The notes: generated from the letters alone by a model not told the origin. 21,845 nt of DNA from Conoideocrella luteorostrata (GCA_032433595.1 JASWJB010000498.1:1-21845), one strand, 5' to 3'; positions 1 through 9,664 are shown, counted from the stretch's first letter. Translations and numbers: made by a program.

Positions 1-206
1 TCGCTGTTACCCCGCAGTGAAGGGTTTGCTAGCTGCATGCTGTTCTCCTCCCATAGGCTGAGGTGCGTCACTAGACTCACGACATCACGTGGCTTCTGAA
101 TGCCCTCACAAGTAGTAGTCTCTGACATGCAGGCGGTTAAGGATTAGACGAGGCATCCTCTATCGTCTTATCATGTTGACCTTACCGCAACTGGGGACCG
201 GCTATG
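1..206. other. Left-edge stretch without a recognised gene
   Basis: No convincing coding frame is seen. The last bases, 201-206, are the left copy of the GCTATG duplication that flanks the inverted-repeat element beginning at 207. Confidence 0.5.
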
Positions 207-262
207 CGAGTACCACTAATCGCAGCTGTAACTAAAATGCTAGTTTATCGCTGTAATCCACA
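207..262. repeat. Left terminal inverted repeat of the 413-bp element
   Basis: This 56-bp arm is perfectly complementary to 564-619. Identical arms suggest a recent insertion or a constraint on the termini. Confidence 0.85.
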
Positions 263-563
263 CTTGATACGCACACATCACCACCACCACTCCCTGCCAC
301 ACAGAATAGAGTCATCTAATTAGCAGCTAAGATAGTGCTCTATACGCGAAAACGCGATACGCGTTTCTGAGGCATTCTAAGGCATCAAGATGCAGGCGGG
401 CGGGCGGTCTGCCCGCCGCTCGGCGACCTACTTCCTTCGACATCACCACAACATCGTCATAGCATCCGGACGCGTTTGGTGAGAGGGTTAGGTTTCCAGG
501 AATTTGTGTGTGTTTTACGCGGTAGGGTGTGGCAACTAACACTCTAGGCCAAAACAGGCTAGA

Positions 564-619
564 TGTGGATTACAGCGATAAACTAGCATTTTAGTTACAG
601 CTGCGATTAGTGGTACTCG
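564..619. repeat. Right terminal inverted repeat of the 413-bp element
   Basis: This arm is the perfect reverse complement of 207-262 and is followed by GCTATG at 620-625, matching the left flank. Confidence 0.85.
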
Positions 620-764
620 GCTATGCCACCCGTATCCAGGATAGAGCATAATAGGTTTGGAGAGGCGTTGAGCGACAGAAATGGCTCTTGTCTTTATGTA
701 TGGTGTTTATGATGATGACAGAATTCAAGTGCTGCGTTTCCGAGCTGAATCTCTATTGACTTAA

Positions 765-965
765 CTAGTATTTGGTTTCGTTGTCTTTCCTTCTGTGAAC
801 AGTCGAAACCGAGTTATTGCGTAATGTGTCTATGTCTCTATAAATGCTTTGAATACTATTTCCATTAAGCTCGGCCATAATTGACTTAATAGCATATTGC
901 TTATATCGCGCAAAGCTCTGCAATTGCCTGTATTTGATATCCTGGAAGGCGATTATAACACGCAC
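765..965 (-). pseudogene. Possible transposase helix-turn-helix remnant (pogo/psq-like)
   Basis: This 66-codon frame contains IIAFQDIKYRQLQS, then a Tyr/Lys-rich turn and a LNGNSIQS segment. The spacing resembles the Psq-type DNA-binding domain at the N-terminus of fungal pogo-like transposases (pattern 'I..IQDIK.G.IKSI..AA..Y.V..STL..RLNG'). No DDE catalytic part follows and no terminal repeats are seen, so at most this is a fragment. The assignment rests on pattern memory only and the frame could be a chance ORF in AT-rich DNA. Confidence 0.25.
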
Positions 966-2241
966 ATGCAGGGCCTGTGTTGAAACTCAGCGCAGAACAC
1001 CTCTTGTCTGAAGAATTCATAATCACCACCACCACCCTTGTGCCGCTTTAGCCGGACAACACCAGATCAGCGATGATCACCGACAACAATGCCACTAGAA
1101 GCCCGCAAACTTGGAGAAATCTTCACGAGGCTGTTGAGCGCTGAGGTAATCGAAGTCAGCGTCCCACCCTTTAGGAGCAAGTTCAACTAGTATATTTAGT
1201 TTCATTCTATTTTCCGCCTTTATTGCACCCCTCCTTACATATCATCTTGGCGCACACTCCTTTTTGTGCAGACAATTCGACTAACGCCGGGCCTGACTCC
1301 TTTGCAGGGGTAGAATAGGCTATGTGTGCTTGAAAAAGTGAAACTTGAGTAAGTGGATAACGAAAAGGCGTCTCCTTGTGCGAAGGGTTTATTTTGCGTC
1401 ATGATTGGTGCGCATTGACATGGTTTAGAGTCGATCTCTTCTGAGCTCGAGGCTCAGAACCGCGATGTGTAAGCAAAGATTCCGTGGTGCGATATGATTG
1501 GTTAGTGACTGTTCCGCGAATATGCAGCCATAATTATCATTTCCATGGCTCCTCCGTTATGTACGTGTACACAATCTATTTGAATGGTGTACAGTTCCGG
1601 TGAGGATAGAAAATCATTTCATGTGCTATATGCGGCCGGGCTAGCGCTACGCTAGTTCCTCTGTCGTTCGGGGCATTACGTTGAATACGCACAGCCGGAA
1701 TGACACCTTGCGCAGAGTATTGCTTAATGTAACTATTCGTAATTGCAAGAACTGCTTAAGATAGTTTGTCGACCCAAAAGACACACCCCCAACACTCACG
1801 TATACTGAGGTCTGACACACACCCAGTAACGCTCCGTCCACTTCAGTAAAGGCTTCTCACAAAGGCCTCCGGTGTGTCGTAGCAGGCTTCCTCTTGCTGA
1901 GATCAAATGGTTGTGTAGGTTGCCTACCACTTCTGGAGCAACTACTCGCTTCAATTAAACAAAACAATGAATGAATGTGTGAGGCGTGCAAGCCAAGTAA
2001 ACTTCGGGGGAAAACTTCTGTCAATTCTTGATGCGTGATTCTTGTTGCCTCTGGAAGGGCACAAACGCACTACTTATAGCTATACTATTTGATCTGACCA
2101 AATTGGCCAAGTCCACACCTCACGTGAATGCGACCTTGTCACCCTAGAGGATCATTTCCGCCCACATAATAGCTGGAAGACTTTTGTACTATCTATCTAA
2201 ACTAAATATTTGAGTAATAGTATAAAGGTACATCAACAATG
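966..2241. other. Gene-free stretch
   Basis: About 1.3 kb with no frame I can assign. A minus-strand 64-codon frame at 1647-1841 shows no motif. A CACCACCACCACC run near 1024-1037 resembles the one inside the 413-bp element but is too simple to show common origin. Confidence 0.4.
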
Positions 2242-2403
2242 TAAGATACAACTTTGTGGCTCGCCACTGCAATCGCTAGCGGATGGATCATGTCTTTTAT
2301 TCTCGCCCGCGAGTATCCGCTGTTGATTGGTAATTACGAGGAGATCATCGAAGATTTCACTGCAAAAACGAGGCACAGGACTGCCGCTTCGCTAGCTGAG
2401 TAA
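2242..2403 (+). pseudogene. Short coding-like fragment of unknown origin
   Basis: From just after a TAA near 2242 to a TAG/TAA around 2401, one plus-strand frame reads about 50 residues with balanced amino-acid use, including WLATAIASGWIMSFILAREY and a following acidic patch (NYEEIIEDF). There is no start codon at a sensible place and no extension either side. I do not recognise a family. It may be the end of a decayed gene, or chance. Confidence 0.18.
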
Positions 2404-4040
2404 GTTTTTACCTCACAGCCCAGACAATTGAAGACATTGCTAAGCGCTTTACGAACAGCCAGCCGAAGTAATACGTATGAGGGCTAGTTGTTGCGTTATG
2501 TGCCTTTACATAGATGTAAGGTAAAGGAACAATTCTGCAACAGTGGAAATAGGCAGGAATAGATGGATTTGATGAAGAGACTAAAAATTGATGAATTCTG
2601 ATAAAATGATTGTGATCTCCTCTGAAGAGCACTACAACTCTTCTATATAGTCCTTCAGCAGCCGGAACATTTCCCTGAATTTAGTGGCCTTAAGCCACTG
2701 TTCCGCTGCATCGTGCCATCTTTCCACTTATCGTATGATACTAGCTAATACGAGGCATCGGTCATTTCCAAAGGTGCCACTCTAATCTCAACACTAGTGC
2801 GTCTTGCTTAAATATTCCCATGACAAGTATACAGCACAACGATCCAGAATTGAGAATTATAAATGACAAAAGATCGGAGGTATTCAATGACAGGTCTGCG
2901 AAAGAGTACTGTACAGCAATGCACGTAATCCTAGATTAAAAGATAAGATTCAGATCAAGTCAGACTCAGAAGAGTACACATGATTCGCGCTCGCAATGTC
3001 ATTCAGGCTGTGTGCATATGCTGGACACGGATATGGAGTGTTTATAGTTATTCTAGGCTAATCATAGATTCATCGAACCGCGAATAACCCGAGCTGGTCG
3101 CTAATTAAATGCATTCGTAATCAGTGCCAGACATATATAGCGTATTGTTAACTGGCAAGGGTTATGTTTTGATACTATGCTGTTTAATGAATAGATTTAT
3201 GATATTATAAATGATTGCTAACAAAAAGATACATAATATATAATACTAAACTTTAGCTGTATTAATACATCGTACTCCTTTCAGTCGCATTACGCCATTT
3301 TATTAGTAAGGGTTATTTTCAATGAAAGACGCTCATGCGATTAGCTACCAGAACCCTGGTTCGAACGATAAATGTTTACGTTTAAGACACCCTAACCGCA
3401 TTGCACTATTTTACAGCCTTAGTACTATCGTTGTACACAAGCAAGTCGTGGGCGATTTCCAAGATAAACCGATAGCGGCGCTTATAACCGTCTGCGCATA
3501 CTCTTGTCTATTGAGAATGGCACGTCACACACTAACGCAGCTTTGCATATGTTCTAGGTCATATGAGAAGAATTTTATCGTGTTAAAGTTTCGGATGTAC
3601 CACCAATGATTTAGGAGAGTTAGGCTTCCTTTCCGCAACGCTGGCGGAGGCGAATATCTCACTTTTCCTAAAACGTGACATTCATCATCATAGCGATCAA
3701 GTATACGAATGGCAGCACTGGAATCATGGTAGAGTTTTTGAGCCAAATTGCCTTCACTTTGATTCCTCCCAAGCCGTCGCCAATATCCGTCTACCTAAAT
3801 TTACTAGCAATAGTTCGTGTCCTACGGTCCGATATTACGCCTACTCGATGCCTCTAAACTATGCCCGAACAAGGGGAGAGTTCCTGCATTGATACGTTTG
3901 GCTCGGATGACTTTGACTCGTCAAATCCTGCCAGGCGAAGAAGCGTCCATGGCAACACATCTGAGCTGGCAGTGCACTCGTCTCTTGGCGAGCGGGGCCT
4001 ATTTGAACGGGATTACAAAAAGATTAATATCTGCATTTCA
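2404..4040. other. AT-rich stretch without recognised genes
   Basis: Mostly AT-rich, strikingly so around 3100-3260. Plus-strand frames at 3322-3609, 3675-3857 and 3861-4040 show no domain or signal I recognise. The last of these is in frame with the chitinase-tail pseudogene that follows and could be its unrecognisable upstream part. Confidence 0.35.
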
Positions 4041-5320
4041 ATGTCAAAATTGTCCATTACGGTCAACTTACCCAAATACTCCGACGGGTAGAAGACTTAC
4101 GACAATGGCCACTGGGATGATTGCAACAACTGTAAGTATTGATAGATGTATTCTCACAGATCAGGTTTTACTCTTACGACATTAACACAGTTTTTAGATG
4201 GCTTTGGGGAGTCAGCACAACCACAGGTGCCCAAGCCAAGGGGAGGGTTTGAGCGCTTCGTCACAGAGCATGTCCTAGAGGCCCAACTCCTCCAAGCCTT
4301 CATGGAGTACGTTGAGAAGTCAATTGACAGCCAGGTATGCCAAAGCATGGTCAACAATAAATGGAGGGCGCCGCAAAGATTGACGGCCAAGACATCCCGT
4401 CATGGGACTATATTGCCCAAGGCTACCCCGGCGACTCCAACCACGCATCCGAAATAGTTGAAATCATCGAAAGTGTTAACATTGCAAAAGAAAACGCCTT
4501 CAAAGGAAACAACCCCAAACCCTGGCCCGCAACGAAGAAATTCTTAGAAAACGAGGCGACTGTTGGAGGCGCCCTGCGCAACATGAAAATCGTCATCATG
4601 GCTTACAAGTACCTCAAGCTCGACATCATTCAAATCTCTCTCAAAAACCAAGCCACACGCGTCGCGGACCGCATGGAAACAGTTGAGGACGCCATGGCAA
4701 AGGCTTAAGGTGGAAGAAAATAGGTCTCAAATCTGCGTGGCTCAGGTTTGCAAAGTTGCGGACCCAGCAGGCTGCTGATCTGAAGGACTTGTATATGACG
4801 ACTTTTCAGCAAAAGTGCAGGTTCACGGCAAATGGACGTCTATTTCTTGAGGTAGGGGCGTCCATTTTTGGAGAACGTGACGCCTCTTCTGGAGGACAAT
4901 TTTCAGAGCGCTGGGCTGACTGCCAGTCGACCCCACCCATCCACCCACACTCAGCCTAGCGCCGGTGCTTGGTCTATTCTAAACTAGCTGGCTGTACATA
5001 TTGCTGCTGGGAATTTGTGGTCGGGGTCTCTTGGTGGGGAAGCAACCCTTGGGACGAGTTGAAATTGCAGTGAACGGCTAGCGGCAACCCACCGGACAGC
5101 AAAAGTGCGGCGTGGGGAGAGCAGTAGTGGATGACGGCCAGGCGGCCGGAAGCAGCAGCCAATTTTGCAGCGATCAACTTTACAGCCCGACTTTGATAAG
5201 GTTCTCGAGGGTTATGACGCTAAAGACGATAATGCTGACCGGGCTGCGCTTCGGGAGAAAATTAAAGTTATAAAGGCAACCATTGATGGACTCAAGAAGA
5301 CTTTCACGAACCCGCTTTAG
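4041..5320 (+). pseudogene. Decayed gene resembling the C-terminal region of fungal GH18 chitinases
   Basis: Exon pieces join in one frame. The first ends KTYDNGHWDDCNN at 4131. A 66-nt intron (4132-4197; GTAAGT, branch-like CATTAAC, TTTTAG) leads to YGFGESAQPQ, then FERFVTEHVLEAQLLQAF. A 44-nt intron (4335-4378) leads to IDGQDIPSWDYIAQGYPGD, then MKIVIMAYKYLKLD and AMAKA. The 'TEHVLEAQLL...FMEYV' block and the later 'VIMAYKY' block recall the region after the catalytic module of some secreted fungal chitinases; the GH18 catalytic motif (DGxDxDWE) itself is absent here. Breaks: an in-frame TAG at 4089-4091, a stop at 4706-4708 with the similar-looking reading (GLKSAWLRFA, TQQAADLKDLYM) continuing in another frame from about 4710, and a 3' block, DFDKVLEGYDAKDDNADR to a TAG at 5318, reached only across about 320 bp of non-coding sequence (possible intron 4852-5169). 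The family call is from memory and moderate. Confidence 0.6.
4807..5108. repeat. 12-bp direct repeat flanking a 278-bp block inside the chitinase-tail pseudogene
   Basis: CAGCAAAAGTGC occurs at 4807-4818 and again at 5097-5108. The intervening block has no assignable coding frame and includes a 9-bp hairpin (AAATGGACG/CGTCCATTT, near 4829-4867). It may be an insertion with a target duplication or a local duplication. Confidence 0.35.
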
Positions 5321-5405
5321 CGTACAAGATTAATGTTAGTAGTCTTTGTAGTTTTCCCTTCCTTTGTTTCTTTCTCGTATTATCTTGAGTACAGGTTAGA
5401 TTAAG

Positions 5406-6866
5406 TTACTCTATGCGGTCTAATTGAACAGTATTTGCGCTATCCTTTCCTTTCAATGCGTTCTCAACATCTACGGGGAACCTCCATTCCTTGTTAATAT
5501 CTCTCCCATTCATACCAGTTATGTGCCATCGACCCACATGTTGTTGTTGTTGGACAGCACCTTCGCTTGCGCGCAAGTACTCCATAGTCATGTTCGGGGA
5601 AAGTAAACATATCTCAGCCTGTTGAAGACGTGGCATATTGTCCACCGCATCACACAGCTTGATCAAGAACGGTGACAAGGTATCCGGGTCTCCTTTATTT
5701 CGAAAGACGTCGTTGGGGACCTCTCCATTGAGGCGACGCCATGCGAAAGGGGGCTCGTAATCCGATGTATCCGAGTCGTCCGAATCAAATGCAGCAGGAG
5801 TTTCTTCGTCTTCAGTCGGGGTGTAGGCTCGTTCCAGCCTGTCATCTGCGACAGATGAAGAGCCAGTGAAATACCATCTCCCATCGGCGGTTGTGCTACA
5901 GAGCAAAAGCTTCAATGTCACAATGTTGGGTAAAGAATCCGATGATTTGAAGTCAAAATCAAAGATATCCGGGGACAGTGGAGTAACCGACACATGAAAC
6001 TCGCGTAAAGTTGGCAGCACTGCTATCCGGCGGAGAGCAGGGCTCATCGGATCAGGTTCGCCCGGTTCTACAAACGCTTCAATCTCAAGCCTCTCGTTCA
6101 ACGGAGAATATTCATTCGAATTTAGCTCAAATTTGACTATAGCGGGAAGCTGGACGGTATTCAATGCCAATACAGTTGCGGACCTTATTTTTCGACGCAA
6201 TTCTGGCAGGCGCCTCTCAGGCAGCGTTGTATCCCAGCAAGTGGTCTGCAGACGAGGCAGCGCGCTGCAGAGAACACTGTATGTACTGGGGTGAAAATGC
6301 CTTCCTCCACCCGTTTCGAACCTGACAATGCAATCAACTCGTGGCAATGTGAACGTTTCAGGGTCAAAAGCAATGTACGAGGCGGAATTCCTGTGCTTCC
6401 AGATGGGGTTGGACGTGCGAGTATTGCGCGAGTGATCATCGTAGTCGTCCATGGAGCACGTAACATCCAATTTCAGAGAGATTGACAGGAATCCAGTGGG
6501 CTGTTGAGTTTTTTTTGAGTTTTGGCACTGCCTCAACATGCCGAATAGCTTATGTATCGCACCAGTAAACACTTGGTTGTTGGATTGCTGTTCCCTCCGA
6601 TTTTGCATCTTCATGATACGCTTCAAGCTAATGGTCGGGAGCTCAACGTTGTAAATCATCTCTCTGACCAAGGAAATCCTGCTGGTGTCGATGAAGCTCT
6701 GCAGCATGTCGAAATCAAGTTGTTTTAGGTTGCATATCTTGAGCGTAGCCAAGGTTTTGCGTTCAATCAGAGCTTGCTACGCTGGTGATATACAAGCATA
6801 CATGGTTAGCGGCGGCTCGAGAAATTGTAAAATAATTTCGAGGATGTGAAATGGTAATGAGTCCAT
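5406..6866 (-). CDS. F-box domain protein, 486 codons, with an in-frame stop at codon 30
   Basis: The frame from ATG 6866-6864 starts MDSLPFHILEIILQFLEPP, a typical F-box (LPxxILxxIxxFL), and continues through QALIERKTLATLKICNL into a long region with MDDYDDHSRN, an acidic stretch (EDEETPAAFDSDDSDTSDYE) and the C-terminus TVQLDRIE. This matches the general plan of fungal F-box proteins with an N-terminal F-box and a long variable substrate-recognition part; such proteins serve as SCF ubiquitin-ligase adaptors. Codon 30 (6779-6777) is TAG where the family normally has Trp (SxxWxxxIERxT). A TGG to TAG change would explain it. Without readthrough the first later ATG in frame is at 6707, which would give a 433-aa protein lacking the F-box. 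The remaining 456 codons stay open, so the lesion looks recent, or it is a sequencing error. Confidence 0.75.
6777..6779 (-). other. In-frame TAG inside the F-box
   Basis: Read on the minus strand the codons are GCG TAG CAA, between the CISPA and QALIER residues. It is the only stop between the ATG at 6866 and the terminal TAA at 5406. Confidence 0.8.
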
Positions 6867-8032
6867 GGCGAATGAAGTAGAGCCAATGTTTGTATGGCTG
6901 AATTAGGTTAGACGGGGGTGAGGGTTTCATGTCTTGCGTCGTTTGCAACCCCGCTTTTGGACCCACGATGGCTGCGCCCGCGCCACCTTACACGCACTGT
7001 GAGAAACCCTGATAGTCAGTATAAAGAAAGTTGGTGTATTCAAAACATCCCCCCTTAGATCTTAGCAGCATGTGTAGCTGTGCTGTTAGGGAATGCCAAA
7101 TTTGCCTATGAATAGGCTTTATGACTGGAAAGGTTCAAAATCGTCATGTTCTATCCACTCGCGTCTCGTCCGCTTATTCACAGCGGTACCTAATTGTCCG
7201 TAGCGAACGTAGTGGGGAACAATGCTGTCCTTGGTATACATGTTTCTGAAATACGCTGTCCCAGCTGCCAGCCCGTGGAAGGTGCTGGCAGCGTGGAAGA
7301 ACGATAGGTATATTTAATCTTAAGCAACATTGTATTCAGCTAGCTGGTTCCTATCAGATCATTTGCTATGACTGATCGCGGCCCGCTGAAGTAGTCGAGG
7401 CGGAAGAGAGGAGCCAAAGAATAGGTTCAAAAAGTTCTTCGGACACAAAGTCGTCCAATCGGTGCTTCACATCAGATCCTTTGTATCGTCCTGTCTCCTT
7501 TACGATGGCCATCAGGAGCACGGGTGTCTCTGCCAAAGACATACGGCAACTGTCTCAAGCCCTAAATGTACCGGGGAGATGCGCCTGTTGCGAGATGCTG
7601 TCGAAGAAAAGGATTGCACTCATTGATCAATCGGCCTTGCTCAATAGGGCATTGGTGAACGATTATCCAACCTTGGAATACGTTGGCTCAACCGATCACA
7701 AGCCAACTGAGCCTCACCGACATTTGGCCATATTATTGCTGCGTTATATGCCTTTACAACAAGCGATGCTAGAATAGAATATATACTCCATATATAACTA
7801 TATCCTTAATTAGTGGCAGCGGGCACTAAGAAGTAAATAAGGCTACGTTATCTAACATCGAGGAGCTATTCGGATTATAGTCACTGTAGTCTATAGTGCA
7901 GTACGCACACACACACCGCCGTCTGGGCCAGACCAATTAAGTTGTCTTTGGCCATCCATTGAAAGGTCCGATGGACTGAAGATCCCTTGAAGGGATGTAC
8001 ATTTCGCAGGCCGCGCCATCATCGGGCCTGTC
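6867..8032. other. Intergenic stretch between the F-box gene and the FAD oxidase gene
   Basis: About 1.2 kb. A 98-codon plus-strand frame at 7481-7777 (with NVPGRCACCEMLSKKRIALI) has a Cys-x-Cys-Cys motif but no family I recognise and no clear flanking signals. A GTCTATAG/CTATAGT palindrome and a CA run lie near 7881-7916. Nothing else can be assigned. Confidence 0.35.
7481..7777 (+). CDS. Unrecognised 98-codon ORF
   Basis: Open plus-strand frame starting MYRPVSFTMAIRSTG, with a second ATG a few codons in. It contains CACCEM and a tail rich in Leu and His. No signal peptide, membrane segment or known motif is visible. It stands alone between two minus-strand genes and could be a fragment or a chance ORF. 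Confidence 0.15.
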   Translation: MYRPVSFTMAIRSTGVSAKDIRQLSQALNVPGRCACCEMLSKKRIALIDQSALLNRALVNDYPTLEYVGSTDHKPTEPHRHLAILLLRYMPLQQAMLE

Positions 8033-9396
8033 CTACGCCCATTTTTGGGCCTTGTCATCATCTAAATCTCCAAGCATCCGTTGAACCACGTACTTGCCAA
8101 TGGTGGGCAAGAACTTCCACGCGTGAAAGGAACCCGCGCCGGCCACTAAAAGCTTGTTGCAGTTAGGATGGTGATCGATTATCCAGTCCTGGTTTGGGCT
8201 CACGGCATCCCTGATGAGGCACAGCGGTCAGCATGGCTTCGTCGTTCTTGAGTCGGATCAGAAACACATCCTTTCAAGGCAGGCACTTACCAGCACATGC
8301 GGTACGATTCAATCTGCAGCCTAGCAATGTATTTTCCGAAAACCTTCTTCACCACATTCTGCGCCTCTTGCTTCAGCCCTTCAGGGACGTCTTGGCTGAA
8401 TGTATTCTGCGTTTCAGCACTTGGCGGTACCGAAATAGATTCGTTTAAACCTTCGTGGTGGACGAGGTTAGTAAAGCTCACTTCGCAGTTAAACTTTAAA
8501 TGTCCGTTATATGGAGGAATGCTCTCGCCTACATAATGTTATTAGTGATGACACTTTTAGGAGCTTCCAATGGGAGATTAGCCCAACTAACCATGAGTAT
8601 GCCACATGCCAAGAAAGTGACAAGGGGCGCCAGAGAACTTGTGTTCCTCTTCCTGCGGATAAGAAGCAGCACATTGTACCGCAGCAGCAGCAATCATACG
8701 GCCATTGACCTGGAGCTCAGCCCAATCAGGGCTTGTGTCTGCCAATAACTTTGCTGTGTACGCGCCGACGCACAGAATAGTCTGATCCACAGCCAAGATG
8801 GTCCGTTCTATGGCCCCTTCTTTGTCGATAATATTAATGCCCTTGCAAGAGAAGTCATCATTGATAGCCAAACTCGTCACGTTAGCCTCGAGGAACTCGA
8901 CTCCAGCCTCAACGGCAGCGTCTATCACGCTTCGAAGAGCACCATCAGCTTCAGCCCAGCCACTCTCTGGATTAAAGTAAGCTTCACAAGCTCCGGTCCA
9001 GTCGGCATCTTGGAAATGGGGAAAGCGATTTCGTGCTTCGTCTAGAGCCATCAAGACTGCACCAGAATCGTGCCCCAGGGCGGCAAAATGCTCAAGCGCA
9101 CCGCGGCCCACTCCGATTTCCTCGACGCATAGCAGGCCGCACTGATGGAAGTATGGCTTGAAGAGTTCGTCCTTCTTCCATAGCTGCAGCGCCTCTAGGC
9201 CTAGCTCGGTGTAAAGCTTGTCCTTGTAGTCAGCGCGAATGATCTTGTTGTAGTCGCTAGAGGCAGCGCAAGGATTTGGCCGTTTGCGATCAACAAGTAT
9301 GACTCGTTTGACAGGGAAGCGGCGGGCAAGATGGTATGCTGTAGAAGCACCGAAAACACCAGCTCCCACGACGACAAAGTCCACACTGTTGGCCAT
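8033..9396 (-). CDS. FAD-dependent amine oxidase (sarcosine / fructosyl-amine oxidase family), 406 aa, three exons
   Basis: Exons 9396-8592, 8528-8291 and 8210-8033 total 1221 nt (407 codons) and all junction phases agree. Introns are 8591-8529 (GTTAGT...TAG, 63 nt) and 8290-8211 (GTAAGT...CAG, 80 nt, branch TGCTGAC). The N-terminus has the Rossmann FAD motif GAGVFG (residues 11-16) and the family segment SSDYNKIIRADY (46-57). The C-terminal part has RMCWD (Cys347, at the place where this family usually binds FAD covalently), DHHP, and the flavin loop AGAGSFHAWKFLP (371-383). Such enzymes oxidise secondary amines (sarcosine, pipecolate, saccharopine, Amadori compounds), yielding H2O2; the substrate cannot be told here. 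The C-terminus KWA is not a peroxisomal SKL-type signal, which many relatives have. Length is normal and no break is seen. The gene stands alone, with no pathway neighbour. Confidence 0.92.
8211..8290 (-). other. Intron 2 of the FAD oxidase
   Basis: GTAAGT donor directly after TGCTG, branch TGCTGAC and CAG acceptor. Splicing restores the Trp348-Asp349 codons in the RMCWD motif. Confidence 0.85.
8529..8591 (-). other. Intron 1 of the FAD oxidase
   Basis: GTTAGT donor, CACTAATAAC branch-like sequence and TAG acceptor. Splicing joins HTHG to ESIPP in frame, whereas reading through meets a stop two codons after the donor. Confidence 0.85.
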
Positions 9397-9605
9397 TCTG
9401 GGCAGTTTGTGAGAGGGGTGAACTCAGCTACGTTGGTGTGACGGAAAGACAAACAAACCTATCGTTCATGTAAGAGTCTTGGAGTGTAGCTAGCTGATGG
9501 GCTTTGCCTGTTTCAAGTGGCAAGAAGTAACCTGCATTGATATGATTTTAAAGAAGGTGTAAAAAAAAAAAACCCTTATTTAATGCCGCATTTTATAATG
9601 TTTGT

Positions 9606-9664
9606 TGTCTCTTTTCTCATTTCTCATTTTTGTTTTCTCACCTGTTGTTTTCTCATTTCTTATC
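9606..9664 (+). repeat. TTTTCTCA-type pyrimidine simple repeat
   Basis: Irregular run of TTTTCTCA / TTTCTCA units broken by TTTTTG. The same unit, better preserved, recurs at 14238-14301 just before the C2H2 gene start. Confidence 0.6.

Larger units (their letters stand above)
207..619. mobile_element. Non-autonomous inverted-repeat DNA element (MITE-like), 413 bp
   Basis: Bases 207-262 and 564-619 are perfect reverse complements over 56 bp, starting CGAGTACC on the left and ending GGTACTCG on the right. The element is flanked by GCTATG at 201-206 and 620-625. The match can be extended to an 8-bp CGGCTATG (199-206 and 618-625) if the terminal CG of the right arm is counted as flank. The interior has no transposase. 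It holds a CACCACCACCAC run, an AAACGC/GCGTTT hairpin near 350-367 and a GC-rich hairpin (GGCGGGC/GCCCGCC) near 398-420. A minus-strand frame at 327-542 shows no domain. The superfamily is undetermined: a 6-bp or 8-bp duplication leaves hAT-like or other origins open. Confidence 0.85.

Noticed and set aside
1021..1040. CACCACCACCACC tract similar to one in the inverted-repeat element
   Set aside because: Trinucleotide simple sequence; flanks do not match, so common origin is not supported.
3340..3400. GGTTCGAACG, resembling a tRNA T-loop
   Set aside because: The flanking bases do not form a T-stem and no anticodon or acceptor stems can be built around it.
5424..6485. Plus- and minus-strand short frames inside the F-box gene
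   Set aside because: Shadows of the long minus-strand frame; no independent start context or motifs.
2489..7765. About 20-bp similarity TTGCGTTATGTGCCTTTACA near 2493 and CTGCGTTATATGCCTTTACA near 7740
   Set aside because: Two mismatches over a short word without extended flanking similarity; could be chance in 22 kb of AT-rich DNA.
8233..8748. Several plus-strand frames across 8.2-8.7 kb
   Set aside because: All lie antisense to exons and introns of the FAD oxidase; the spliced minus-strand gene explains the region fully.
9201..9452. Minus-strand 83-codon frame overlapping the FAD oxidase start
   Set aside because: It overlaps the first exon of the oxidase in another frame and lacks any motif.
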